In this document: positions 11,189 through 22,868 of the stretch, piece after piece
Position numbering within the stretch: position 1 is the stretch's first letter
How the letters are laid out: the number at the start of each line of letters is the position of its first letter
NCBI GenBank assembly: GCA_015501585.1
Contig: JADNRY010000001.1
Location: 248,001 to 312,000 of the forward strand
Source: Rhodocollybia butyracea
Lineage: Eukaryota; Basidiomycota; Agaricomycetes; Agaricales; Omphalotaceae
Direction: 5' to 3'
DNA length: 64,000 bases
Position numbers and translations under genes: made by a program
Notes under the pieces: generated by a model
The model's database searches: none
Told to the model about the DNA's origin: nothing
What the model saw: only the letters and a program-made list of their open reading frames with translations

Positions 11189-11576
11189 CTAAAAGAAGTA
11201 TGACGTAGTGAGCTTCCACTTTTGGAACTTTTGAGGAACACATATGTACCAGGTTCCATCTTTCTTCAGGGATAGCATCGCGGCTGAGTTCTTCATACGA
11301 ATTCTCAGGATGTCAGGTGTCTTGTCGTTCTCTGAGCAGGAGAAGTAGATGTCATGACAGCCCGAATGCCTGTAGGTCTTGAGTTCTTTGCCGTAGTCTG
11401 CATAAACACACGCAGTCAGTTAACGAGCCGTAAAAAAAGAGTAGCACGCCTCAGGTTCCAGTTACCATACCGGTGGAGTTCAAAGATAGCAGGTCGGAAA
11501 TAAGCGTAACTGTGCTTTGCTCCCACATCTCAACCTTGAGCTTGAGCGTTATGAATGAGACTATGAACAAAAGCAT
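11189..11576 (-). CDS. Small hypothetical protein (104 aa)
   Basis: Two exons (11471-11576 and 11189-11397) separated by an intron with gtatgg and tatgcag ends sum to 105 codons. The start MLLFIVSFITLKLKV is hydrophobic and may be a weak signal sequence or membrane anchor. The body has three Cys (CHDIYFSC and WYIC) and a basic C-terminus. No family is recognised. It lies 101 bp upstream of the ice-binding gene in the same orientation, between that gene and IDP. This is a hand-built model without homology support; the splice phase and absence of stops are the evidence. Confidence 0.5.
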
Positions 11577-11884
11577 ATCAATCGTGTACAGTGTACAAAC
11601 ATCGACTGGTTATCTTATCCAGATACTGGAAGTGATCTGGAGGGCAGAAGTTGAATGGATGAGCAAAGTGTAAAAAACCAGAAAGCGAACACTTACCATC
11701 TTAGTAGTATTGGAATTTCAGTCAATCAACAAAGAACTAGGATTTCAACTTCAAAGTTCCCCGCGTCGCACATCTCTGGAAAAAGTGATACATGCAAGGG
11801 AGCAGATACAACAGAATAGAATTGTAGCAATAGGATGACATAGAATGTTCAGTTTTATACAATAATCCAGTGATTAGTATCTGT

Positions 11885-13648
11885 TCAAGCTGCAAGCTTC
11901 TTCTGGAGCTTTGCCTATAAGCATTATTAGCAGTGTGTAGTATTGGGAGTAAGGAAGACTCACATTGACAGCATCCATATATACATCTGTGATAACCCAA
12001 TGTTCCCTCTTCATGTCCTTTCCATGGATTGCCAAAGCCAAATCCTTTGTCATCACGCCATCCTCATCAATGACCTCCACACAAGCCTGTTCCAACTTCT
12101 CGCAGAATGCCTTGAGCTTGTCATTGTGATCCAGCTTGGCACGGTGTAGCAGTCCCCTTGTCCACGCAAATATGGAGGCCACAGGGTTGGTAGAGGTTTC
12201 GTTACCCTTTTGGTACTCGCGGTAATGACGTGTGACGGTCCCATGAGCAGCTTCAGCTTCGACAACCAGTCCGTCGGGGGTAATGAGCTCAGAAGTCATC
12301 ATACCGAGAGAGCCGAAACCTTGTGCAAGAATGTCAGATTGGACATCACCATCATAGTTCTTGCATGCCCAAACGAAGCCTCCTGAGGACTTGATGGCTT
12401 GTGCAACCATATCATCAATCAGACGATGTTCATAGTAGATACCAGCTGCTTCAAAATCGGCCTTGTATTGCCTAAGAAGCAGGATGTGTGAGTAGTGGAA
12501 GGAGAAGATGAAAGATGCGGGTGCATACGATTCGTAAATCTCCTCAAAGATATCCTTGAATCTCCCGTCGTATTTTTTCATAATTGTGTTCTGGGAATTG
12601 TTCCATGAGTGATCATGATTTTGATATTTGTATGTACCTTGGTGGACATGAACAAGACCATCTTCTTTGCCAACGCCATTTTGAAAGAAGAGTGGGCGAA
12701 ACCTTGGATTGACTGACAAGAATAAGGTCCATGCTCTGAACAAGTAAGACTTGAGAGGGAGAGGCACGTACCTCGTCTGTGTTGTACATGCTCATGGCGA
12801 CACCTGGTCCCTGAAAGTCATAGACATCGAGAGTGGTGGCCTTTGCGCCGTCGGCAGGAGTATAAACGAGCTGGAGTTTGCCAGGTCCAGGAGCAACAAA
12901 GTCGGTAGAACGATACTGGTCACCGAATGCATGACGGCCAATAACGATGGGTTTGACCCAGCCTGGAACAGGCCGAGGGATGCGCGAGAGGATGATGGGT
13001 TCGCGGAAGACCGTTCCGCCGATCAAATTACGAATCTATGGGAGAACGAGGTGGAAGAGGCGGAATCGGCTAGGAATATATACGCACGGTTCCGTTCGGA
13101 CTCCTCCACATTTGCTTGAGATTGAACTCTTTAACACGAGCTTCGTCCGGGGTAATCGTAGCACACTTTATCCCGACACCGTACTTGATGATAGCCTCGG
13201 CGGATTCGACGGTAACCTGGTCATTTGTCTGGAAGGTATATTAGAGAATATCCCGGAGTATGTGGTATGTTCCAGCGGACCTGGTCTCGGTATTCCAGCC
13301 CAAGATCATAATATTTGATATCGAGTTGGAGGTAGGGAAGAATGAGCTGTGGAATTTTATGTGAGATAGCTCTTTGAAGGGATCATCGAGTGACACACCT
13401 CCTCTCGAATTTTCTTCCAAATTATGCGAGTCATTTCGTCTCCATCGAGTTCAACTACAGGATTCTCCACTACGATTTTTTGGAATCCAGACTCTATATG
13501 ACGGAAAAACAAATATGTGGATGTTCAGATGGATATTTTGGCTGGAAAACGCACGCATTCTAGCCGATGAAGCAAAGGTTCGTTTGGGAGAAGAAGATAA
13601 ATTTCTGAGATGTGCAGATAATAGTCCTAGTCTGTGTGTTGTCGTCAT
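11885..13648 (-). CDS. IDP1: Mitochondrial NADP-dependent isocitrate dehydrogenase
   Basis: Nine exons sum to 444 residues. The first 31 residues ([20 protein letters not shown] and a further basic, Ser-rich stretch) form a mitochondrial presequence. The core follows the eukaryotic NADP-IDH pattern: [42 protein letters not shown] with the isocitrate-binding Ser and Asn, and [11 protein letters not shown]. Further on are [28 protein letters not shown] with metal-binding Asp, and [16 protein letters not shown] with the NADP-recognising HGT..R segment. It converts isocitrate to 2-oxoglutarate with NADPH production in the matrix. Codons and splice sites are clean. A relic of its 3' end lies at 8836-8898. 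IDP1 is the yeast name for the mitochondrial form. Confidence 0.95.
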
Positions 13649-14588
13649 GCTGAGACCTAAATGAAGCGTGAGTAGGCAAGTCTCGATTGGTTGGAAGGAG
13701 TAACGCTGGACGACGGCAGCGGATGACTCGGTCGGGTTTTTATCACTGTTCCTTATAACTTATGGACATCATATTATTTTGATGGTCAGCAGGTACCATC
13801 TGTACATGTGCATGTCGCGACTCGGGCTCGGTAAGTAGCAGAATATCCTCAGTGTTTGGCTGCGTAATTCTCAAACTCTGGTACACGATGGGTACATCCA
13901 CATTGATCGTCCTAAATGACAGAACAGTATAGATAGAAACCCAAGGTAAATTTCAGTGCGCTTCTTTGCCCATATAGAATCACCGATCAAATTTCCGTAC
14001 GTACTGGCGAGAAAAGCATCCGGAATAATCAGCCAATGCAGAAATAAACTTTCAACAGCATCTAGCAGCATCCCAACTGAGGTTGCTCTGAGGTAGGGTC
14101 AGGTTCTCAGAGCAAGTACATAATGACTTCGGCCGAAGCGTATCGCAAAATTAAAATTCTTCCTTGCACTTCCCGCCAACAGTAGCCAATGCTAAGGAAA
14201 CCATTAGCGACTTCAGTCGCCATACGAACACCGCCGTCAAATGAGCATTTATTTTGTGACATACACTGTGAGTGCGATGGGTGATTTGACTGTCAGAGTA
14301 CATCGCGTCTACGCGACTGGGAGCCAAGTTCAAGTCCACATCGCAGTGAGAAGCTCTCTGAACCCTATTCTTCAAGGCAAACTTGATCGTGCTTGACTAC
14401 CACGAAGAGTGCGGAGAAAGATTCGGCTAGCACGACAAAATGGCGAACAAACGTACGATGAAATTTTCTTCTTGAATTCTTCTGATTCTGGGAGTGCTGA
14501 CTAAGGAAACGTGGAACTTATAAAAACTTCAAGACCCTGGTCCTCTTATCTTTCATCCTTCTTCCTTCTCCTTTGTTTTTCATTCATC
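13649..14588. other. Divergent intergenic promoter region of IDP and MetE
   Basis: The two genes are transcribed away from each other across 940 bp. No convincing ORF or RNA gene. The MetE-proximal end has a TATA box and a pyrimidine-rich stretch at about 14545-14585, as is usual in highly expressed fungal genes. Confidence 0.6.
14519..14525 (+). promoter_or_regulatory. TATA box of the methionine synthase gene
   Basis: TATAAAA ends 64 bases before the ATG at 14589 and is followed by a CT-rich leader, the typical layout for a strongly expressed fungal gene. Confidence 0.6.
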
Positions 14589-17258
14589 ATGGTTGCATCC
14601 AGTGTTCTTGGTTTCCCCCGTATCGGTAAGTTGTCTTGGATCTATGTGAAACAGTGGTTAAACAAATTCTTTCACAGGTGCAAACCGTGAAATCAAAAAG
14701 GTTGTCGAGTCGTACTGGGCTGGCAAGACCAACGCCGATGAGGTCACCAAAGTCGCTGCCGAGGTCAAAAAGTCCAACTGGACTGAGCTCAAGCAACGTG
14801 GAGTCACTTACATCCCAAGGTAGACAGTAATCAACACTACGATCTTCTTATCTGATCGTGGAAATTTTTCTCAGTGGTGATTTCTCCCTCTATGATCATG
14901 TTCTAGACCACTCTGCTGCATTCAATGCTATCCCCAAGAGATATCACGGTCTTGGTCTCTCTCCGCTTGACACTTACTTTGCTATGGCTCGTGGACGTCA
15001 AGCCGACGGCGTCGATGTTCCTGCTGGTGAGATGAAGAAGTGGTAAGTTCGTTGAGATACAAGATCGTATTCTCAATTTAACAAACACTCTCTTTTTAGG
15101 TTCGATTCCAACTACCACTTCCTCGTACCCGAGCTCGATCAGAGTGTCGAGTTCAAGCTCAACTTCAACAAGCCTCTCGAGGAATTTAACGAGGCCAAGG
15201 CGCTCGGCATTACCACCCGCCCCGTTGTCCTTGGTCCCATAACTTACCTTGCTCTCGCAAAGGCCTCCAAAGAAGCCAAGCCCGAATTCGAGCCCATCTC
15301 GCTTCTTTCCAAAATCCTTCCTGTATACAAGCAGCTCTTGAGCGAGCTCAAATCTGCTGGTGCCGAATGGGTCCAGATTGACGAACCTATCCTGGTCACC
15401 GATAAGGGTGCCAACTATGAGGCCCAGTATGCCTCTGCTTATCCCGAACTTGTCGCGGTGGCTCCTAAGCTTCTCCTTACCACCTTCTACGGTCGTCTGG
15501 AGTCCAACGTAAACTTCATCGCCAAGCTTCCTATTGCTGGCCTGCACATTGATCTTGACCGTGCCCATGAACAGCTTGACAAGACCATCGCCGCCATTAG
15601 CTCTACCCCCATCGTGCTCTCGCTCGGTGTCGTCTCTGGTCGTAGTGTGTGGAAAACTGACTTTGCGGTTGCTATCAAGTATGCCGAGAAAGCCATTTCT
15701 GCTCTCGGACAAGATCGTGTGATCATTGGCACCGCCTCCACTGTCCTCCATATCCCTGTTACCCTTGCTTCCGAGAACAAGCTCACCGAACAGCAGAAAG
15801 ACTGGTTCTCCTTTGCCCTCGAGAAAGCCTCTGAAGTTGCCACTATCGCAGCTGTTGTCTCTGGCTCCCAAGACGCCGCTGTCGCTGCTGCTCTTGAGGC
15901 CAACCGTACCTCCATTGCTAAACGTCGTGACTTTGAGAAGAACTCTGACGACTCCGTTCGCAAGCGCGTTGCTTCCATCACTGCCGATCAGTACGAGAGG
16001 AAGAGTCCGTTCGCTACCCGTCTCGCGGCCCAAAAGGTTCTTAACCTCCCTAAGTTCCCCACTACCACTATTGGTTCTTTCCCTGTGAGTATTTGCGTTC
16101 CTCAGTGTGTAAATGTTTTTTAAACATTCTCCGCAGCAAACCAAGGAAATTCGTCAAGCTCGTGCCAAGCTTGGAAAGGGTGAAATCTCAGAGGCCGAGT
16201 ACGAGGAATTCATCAAGAAGGAAATCGAGTCTGCAGTGCGCTTCCAGGAGAAGATCGGTCTCGATCTCTTGGTCCACGGTGAGCCAGAACGTAACGACAT
16301 GGTTCAATACTTCGGAGAACGTCTTTCTGGTTTCGTTTTCACCCAGAACGCATGGGTTCAGTCCTACGGTTCCCGGTATGCTTTATTTATCACAGTGGTC
16401 AATCTTGCAAACCCTCTGACATTCATTTGTTAGTTATGTTCGTCCTCCGATCATTGTTTCCGATGTTAGCCGTAAGGCTCCCATGACCGTTCGTTGGAGT
16501 GAGTACGCCCAGAGTCTCACCAGCAAGCCCATGAAGGGCATGCTGACTGGCCCTGTCACCATCTTGAACTGGTCGTTCCCTCGTGTCGACATTTCCCGTG
16601 AGCTCCAGGCTCAGCAACTCGCGCTCGCTCTCCGTGACGAGGTTTGTGATCTTGAAGCCGCTGGTATCAAGGCCATCCAGGTCGATGAGCCTGCTCTCCG
16701 TGAGGGTGTACGTATCATTTTGTTACCAGCATAACAATCAGCTAATTCTCTTTTATAGCTTCCTCTCCGTCGCGCTGACTGGGATTCCTACCTGAACTGG
16801 GCTGGAAACACCTTCAAGCTTTCGACTGCTGGTGTTGGTGACCACACCCAGACTCACTCTCACTTCTGTTACTCCGACTTCGACGACATCTTCCCTCAGA
16901 TCCAGAGGCTCGATGCTGATGTTATTTCCATCGAGGCATCGAAGAGTGACATGAAGCTTCTCAGTACCTTCAAGCACTACGGCTATTCTAACAGCATTGG
17001 TCCTGGTGTCTATGATGTGCACTCCCCTCGTGTTCCTGGAGATGCTGAGATTCAGGAGCGTCTGAAGTCCATGCTTGCCTTCCTTGACCAATCCTTGCTC
17101 TATGTCAACCCTGTGAGTATGGTGTGTTTACTATATGCCAGGTTACTAATATAGTTTTCCAGGACTGTGGTTTGAAGACCCGTGGCTGGAAGGAGACTGA
17201 GGCGTCTCTTGTCAACCTTGTCCAGGCTGCACGCTGGGCTCGGGAAACTTATGCTTAA
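14589..17258 (+). CDS. MET6: Cobalamin-independent methionine synthase (MetE/Met6)
   Basis: Eight exons sum to 764 residues, the normal length for the family. The N-terminus [20 protein letters not shown] is the conserved homocysteine-side start. The protein has the two-barrel MetE architecture. The C-terminal half contains [30 protein letters not shown] (zinc His and Cys), ISIEASKSD (zinc Glu) and [11 protein letters not shown] (zinc Cys), so the zinc site that activates homocysteine looks complete. It transfers the methyl group of 5-methyl-tetrahydropteroyl-triglutamate to homocysteine in the cytosol, the last step of methionine synthesis. Codon usage is strongly biased toward C-ending codons, suggesting high expression. 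A long antisense ORF at 14903-16144 is a shadow of this bias. Confidence 0.97.
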
Positions 17259-18116
17259 ACGACCGGACTTTGCGCTTCAACAGCGCCCGCAGATTCGTTA
17301 ACTTATAGGCAGAACTTGCTTGTTGACGTGTACGTGTGGGTGGATATCCATTGGGCATGAAGCCGAGTACGTTGATGCATTGGTTAGTGCTTCCTTGGAT
17401 GTGCGTGGGGTTTTTCAAGGCGGTTCCGCAAGCGTTGCTGAACCCTTGACAATCTCAGAGCATGTCGCGGGGGGCTCTTAGTGCATGTGTTTAGATGATT
17501 AGGGGAAATTAGAAAAAAGTAACCGTAGCAGTATCTGGATTTCAACAATCCCTTGTATTTTTTGTCATTCATATTGTATTGCATACATAACACCATCACC
17601 ACATCGTACAGTAATATTACAGTTCTTGTCGCTATTGTTGTGTTGATCCCTCCATAGCTTGAGCAGTCTCAGCTTCAGATTTGCTTCAACTGCCTATCTC
17701 AAGTTTAGGTTCAGCATACTAATCGCATGTTTATCTAAATAACCTCTACTTCAACAGACTTTTTCGGCAAAAATAACCCGAATTCTTCGAGCTTATCGGT
17801 TCGTACGTAATCAAACTGCTAAGCGCTAAGCGCTTACACGAGTAACGAGCGCTTATTTCAATCTGCACACATTCGAGCCCACATTTTTGTTTTACCCGGT
17901 TTCGTGCAGGTCCATTCTAATTTCTATTCTCATCTGGCATACAGCAAATTGCAACTGTTTAGAGCTTATAAAGTTGTTAGTCCTCGATTCATCTTGTTAT
18001 TCAATGGTTAGAAATGACACGTCGCTCAGATATTATCCAAATTCTGTTGGCTCTGTGGATGATATTACAGCTGTATCGTTGTTAAAACACAAACACTGGG
18101 GAAAGCATCTAAAGGC
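17259..18116. other. Intergenic between MetE and kexin
   Basis: No gene seen. A TATA box (TATAAA, 17967-17972) lies about 145 bp upstream of the kexin start. At 17819-17834 there is the palindromic motif CTAAGCGCTAAGCGCT, which has a near twin at 8904-8919. Confidence 0.5.
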
Positions 18117-20651
18117 ATGATACCAGCATTCCTTCTTGTCCTGCTTTCGATATGGACGGTATCTGCCTCTGTTCGACGCGCATACGATACACACAATTAT
18201 TATGTTCTTGAATTGGACACAGATCCGGAGCAGCACACAAGCTCTTTGGGCGTAGAATTAGTTGAGAAGGTCGGACAACTGGACGGCTTTTGGCTTGTCA
18301 GGGCTGAGAAAAGTCTGAAGAGAGGAGAGGAAGATCCTGTTCTTGAACGGTATCATGCCACCAAACCGAGTCCCATTAAATCCTTAACGCCTCAGGTATT
18401 AAGACAACGAACTAAACGTGCTCCCCCTCCTACTTCCGATGTTGCATCCAGACTTGGAATTCAGGATCCTCTTTTCCCTGACCAATGGCATATTATCAAT
18501 ACAGAGTCTCCCGACCACATGATGAATATCACTGGACTCTGGGAAGAGGGATACACTGGCCTCGGTGTCATTTCCAGTCTAATCGACGACGGGCTGGATT
18601 ACACTTCCGAGGACCTTGCCGATAACTTTGACGCTGCCCATTCACACGATTATAATGATCACGAGGACCTACCCACTCCCAAACTACCTGAGGATACCCA
18701 TGGCACTCGATGTGCTGGCCAGATTGCCGCGGTAAAGAATGGTGTCTGTGGTGTGGGTCTAGCATATCACTCTCGTGTTGCTGCTGTTCGTATTCTGTCC
18801 GGGACCATAACTGATGCAGACGAAGCTTCTGCTCTCAATCAAGGCTTTGACGAAGTCAGCATCTACTCTTGCTCCTGGGGTCCCACGGATGATGGCCGTA
18901 CTATGGATGGACCAGACTACATCATTCGAAAGGCCATGCTCAACGGTATCAACCGCGGTAGACAAGGCAAAGGTAGTATATTCGTTTTCGCCAGTGGAAA
19001 TGGCAAAGCAAGCGGTGATGAATGCAATTATGACGGTTATACGAACAGTATATGGAGTGTCACCGTAGGTGCCGTTGATTGGCAGGGAAATAGCCCTTAT
19101 TACAGTGAAGGCTGTGCCGCGAACATGGTTGTTGCGTATAGTTCTGGTAGTGGGAAGAGCATCGTGACAACAGACAAAGGAAAGAACCAGTGCTCTCGCC
19201 GTCACGGAGGTACTTCTGCCGCTGCGCCTAATGTCGTTGGAGTACTTGCCCTCGCAGTTCAGGCTAGACCCGACCTTACCTGGCGAGATGTTCAGCATCT
19301 ATGTGTGCGCACTGCACGGCCTATTAACTATGATCCAAATAACGCCCCTTCCTCTAAAGACACGGATTATGAGCTGACCGCAGCAAATCGGCCCTTCTCT
19401 TACGCTTTTGGTTATGGAGCAGTTGATGGCTATGCCCTTGTCCACGCAGCGCTCGAATGGAAACTTGTTCCTCCTCAAACGTGGATGAGGACCAAGACGG
19501 TAGTGTTGGGCGGGGGAAAGATGACGAAGAAAAAGGTTTTCAGTGGGGGGATACCCTTTGGGAAGGGAACCGACACAAGTGTTAACAGCACACTAGAGGT
19601 CACCGAAAAGATGATGCGTCGCGCGCGTTTCGCTTCCAATGGTCTCGAGCATGTGAATGTAAAAGTATGGATTGAGCACCAGAGTCGGGGGGATGTCCAC
19701 GTCGAGGTTGTTTCACCGAATGGGATCAAAAGCGTACTGGCTGGCGTCAGTAGTGGAAGTGGGGGAGGAGGGAGGAAGAATGACAAAGCCAACACTGGAT
19801 TCCCTGGTTGGGTGTTTATGAGTGTCAAACACTGGGACGAGAATCCTCTTGGAACGTGGATGATTACCGTCTCAGACCCTGTCAATCCCGACACCACGGG
19901 GAAATTCCTGGGGTGGAATATGGTTTTCTGGGGCTCAAGTACTGATACAGATAGTTCGGCAGCAGAGGACCCACACAAATACGAGATCCCTGCCGAGGAT
20001 GATAACGTGTTTCCTCCATTGGACGATCCTGGCGACGAAGAGGGCGATGTCACAGCAACCGTGACCCTCACCACTACCGCCCTCCCCACCATGGATAAAC
20101 CTACTGGATCAACAACGAGATCGTACACCAAGCCTACACATTTTCTGAGTACCGGAATAGTGGACGATATAGACGCTTCGTCTGCTCCTACTTCAACCTC
20201 ATCATCCGACTCGCTCACTGATTTTGTCACTTCACAAAAACCAGCATACGCCATCTTTGAGTTTCTCTTCCTAGTTGGTATCGTAGCGACTATCTTCGTA
20301 TTTTTCTGCCGTCGGAGAAAACAGAAGAAACAAGGTGAAGACTACGAGGCACTCACGGGTGACAATGTTCCAATGGGAAGTGTACCGAGGGATAGAGAGC
20401 AAAGGGGACCGAGGGAGATGTATGATGCCTTTGACGAGGGGTCGGAGGGGGATGACGATGATGATGAAGCGGGAGATGATCAGCCTATGCTTCCTCGTAG
20501 CTCGCGTCCCACTTCAGCATCAGTGGCTCCCGGAACACCGTCAAGATATCGAGATGAGCCAGCAGAGTTGGAACAGCGGGAGCAGGAAAGTTTGAGGACA
20601 CACAATGATCGAGAGGACAGTGGGAGTAGTGGAAGCTGGGAGCACACATGA
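18117..20651 (+). CDS. KEX2: Kexin, subtilisin-like proprotein convertase
   Basis: A single exon of 844 residues. Order: signal peptide (1-18); prodomain ending in a TKR autoprocessing site at 99-101; S8 catalytic domain with D157 in LIDDGLDY, H195 in THGTRCAGQIAA, oxyanion N295 in ASGNGK and nucleophile S367 in GGTSAAAP. Then comes a P/proprotein-convertase domain (about 480-625, with VKVWIEHQSRGDVHVEVVSP and LGTWMITVSD). A Ser/Thr-rich stalk, one TM segment (about 710-730) and an acidic cytoplasmic tail follow. It cleaves after dibasic sites in late-Golgi cargo such as wall enzymes and pheromones. The lack of introns stands out in this intron-rich window. Family assignment is secure. Confidence 0.96.
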   Translation: MIPAFLLVLLSIWTVSASVRRAYDTHNYYVLELDTDPEQHTSSLGVELVEKVGQLDGFWLVRAEKSLKRGEEDPVLERYHATKPSPIKSLTPQVLRQRTKRAPPPTSDVASRLGIQDPLFPDQWHIINTESPDHMMNITGLWEEGYTGLGVISSLIDDGLDYTSEDLADNFDAAHSHDYNDHEDLPTPKLPEDTHGTRCAGQIAAVKNGVCGVGLAYHSRVAAVRILSGTITDADEASALNQGFDEVSIYSCSWGPTDDGRTMDGPDYIIRKAMLNGINRGRQGKGSIFVFASGNGKASGDECNYDGYTNSIWSVTVGAVDWQGNSPYYSEGCAANMVVAYSSGSGKSIVTTDKGKNQCSRRHGGTSAAAPNVVGVLALAVQARPDLTWRDVQHLCVRTARPINYDPNNAPSSKDTDYELTAANRPFSYAFGYGAVDGYALVHAALEWKLVPPQTWMRTKTVVLGGGKMTKKKVFSGGIPFGKGTDTSVNSTLEVTEKMMRRARFASNGLEHVNVKVWIEHQSRGDVHVEVVSPNGIKSVLAGVSSGSGGGGRKNDKANTGFPGWVFMSVKHWDENPLGTWMITVSDPVNPDTTGKFLGWNMVFWGSSTDTDSSAAEDPHKYEIPAEDDNVFPPLDDPGDEEGDVTATVTLTTTALPTMDKPTGSTTRSYTKPTHFLSTGIVDDIDASSAPTSTSSSDSLTDFVTSQKPAYAIFEFLFLVGIVATIFVFFCRRRKQKKQGEDYEALTGDNVPMGSVPRDREQRGPREMYDAFDEGSEGDDDDDEAGDDQPMLPRSSRPTSASVAPGTPSRYRDEPAELEQREQESLRTHNDREDSGSSGSWEHT

Positions 20652-20843
20652 TATTACGCACCATTAATCTTTGTACAGAACCCGTTAATTTATGCTGTCG
20701 AATGGACTATTGGATAGATATCTTCACAGGTGTTTTGAGGTGCTCAGTATGAACGGGTATTTCAACGTACGAGAATAATGCCACATGAAATACAGAACAC
20801 TACATGGTAAAAAATCCGGTTGAGATGGCTAGATATCATCGCC

Positions 20844-22505
20844 TCATCCACACGAAAGCCTCCTGTCATCTCCTTCACTTCTCAGACCAAGCCCATATAA
20901 GCTTGCATAAAGCCGACGCCAATCGGTCATCGAGGGTGGGCATCCTGTTGACTCTTCGAGAGAAGTTTTCTTTGACAGAGCTTCAGCGACTACTGCCTCC
21001 GCAAAAAATCGATATACATGTCGTTCTGGACTTCCGCGAGCCCAATGCCCCGAGGGGCAGCCTGAGTCACGCCCAAGAGGGGTTTGCGTTATCATCGGGA
21101 GGCGATAGTGGTCATCATTGTCACTTTCAGCCTCTGTTTCAGAATCAATAGTCTCAGTCTCGGTGAGTTCAGTTACTAAAGACTCTAGAGTTTGAAGAGG
21201 GCGTTGCTGTGGTTCGCTTTGAACCTCATTTCTATAGTCTTCAATAGCAGAAGGCCGTGAGTGCAACCTGGTTGAGCCGTTCAAGGGCTCTCGAGACGAC
21301 GAGGATGGTTGACGTTGATGGTTCTGAGATGATACTCTCCTCGGAAGGATTGAAACCTCGAACGGTCGACTGTGGTCAGATTCGTTATGCATTTCAGGAG
21401 TGAGACGAACGGTGTCTGGAGGACTTGGTGCTGTGCGAGTAGATCTGGGAGTGCTCATGGCGAGGAGATAATCAGCTACTCTGCTTCTGTAGCTTTCTGC
21501 ATCGGCGTCTAGGGAAGCTGGACGGGGGTAGGAAGAAGGATAAACAGCAGGCGAACGCGATGAGATGAATGTCCGTCGAGGGTGAGGAGGCGATGCAATA
21601 TGACCGAAAGGAGGAAATATCTTCTTTACAGCACTGGAGCAAGGGGAATATCGCATACCAAGAGGAGAGCCGCTTTCAAGTCAAGTCAATAAAATTGCAG
21701 TAACCAGGCAATAAAGTAAAACTTACCAAACGGCACAACCCACAACCTCCCTCTTACACATACAAGCAGTTGATATTGGCCCAGGACGATGTCTCGCAAG
21801 CTCCTCGATGGTCGTAAACTTTGAGTCATTTTCTACCATTGCGTCTGATATCTGGTCGGAATCATCATCGTAGTACATAGGCACTACATTATCAACGGGT
21901 TCAGAGACAGATGTCCACACGAAAACTCCATTTTCAGTGTCCGCATCGTCCGAGTCTCCTACAGAGCGGGTATTGATTGAATGGTGCATCCGTGCAAGAA
22001 CAGCAAACACTTGCGCGGAAGTTGGTGGATATGTAGAACCAGACGGAGGATGAACATGAAGAGAAGCATCAATGTGTGGTAGCCGCTGAGCTTTGACCCG
22101 AGTATGTATCAGTGTCCGTTCCGGACTCTCTAGTTTGTTTCCACTAGGATTATTTATCAGCTTGGATGGAGGTAAAGGAAAAGGTGACGGTTGGTATGGA
22201 CCCGATGGCAAAGTAGAAGATGAGGGAGACGGAGTCTCACACTCCCTGCAAAACAGTCGAAAGCATGATTGATCTTCTTCCACAGTATTTTCTGCATTAC
22301 TCGAACCTCGTGCATCTTCGTGCCGATGCGTATGGTCGAGTCTGACGGCTCCGCGTCTACGCAGTCGAGATGTCTCTCCTGAGCGAAGTAGGTCTGAGAG
22401 GACTATGGAAGAATCGGTATCTGGAAATATAGGATTGGAAGAAAAGTTTGCAGTGGAGTCGGTGGCTACGTCTGGTTGTGGAGATTGTTGGTAAGTGATT
22501 GGCAT
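20844..22505 (-). CDS. Conserved-looking hypothetical protein with a Cys cluster
   Basis: Two exons (21727-22505 and 20844-21672) join in phase 2 to give 535 residues. Most of the protein is low-complexity and rich in Ser, Pro, Asp and Glu. A compact Cys motif straddles the splice junction at about residues 246-270: CMCKREVVGCAVCGSPLG followed by C a few residues on. That the splice restores CAVCG supports the model and suggests a small metal-binding knuckle. The C-terminal 60 residues look folded (RFFAEAVVAEALSKK, WRRLYASLYGLGL). I do not recognise a family; a regulatory or nuclear adaptor role would be a guess. Confidence 0.7.
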
Positions 22506-22868
22506 GTGTATTAGAGCGTAAGGGTTCGGCTAGTCAAGTTATATACAAGTTATCCTGAGAGAAGAATGCGCATTAGTGTCGGAGAGAGAAAGTAAGAGGT
22601 TAGGAAATTCACAGAAGTCATATAAAAAGGCAATATGAAAGTATTATGTAGATTGTTCCCTGTGAGATAGCGATATACTTGAATAGTTGATTAACATGGC
22701 AATGTAAGACAAGTGCGAACAGATACTCACCAAAGCAGTAGTTCAGAGCGTATTCGGCGTAGATTTAGTTGTTGTTTAAGTGCGTTTAAAAGCTAGAAGC
22801 GTCACGCGTCAAGAGTGGAAGTTCGAGTTGAAGGTGTTGCGGACTGCCTGCGTGATCCGGACAAGGCG

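Noticed and set aside
14903..16144. 413-codon ORF on the minus strand inside MetE
   Set aside because: It is exactly antisense to the large MetE exon, whose strong codon bias (NNC third bases) keeps the opposite strand open. It has no family signature.
19475..20254. 259-codon ORF antisense to kexin
   Set aside because: A shadow of the single-exon kexin gene, which has all catalytic motifs.
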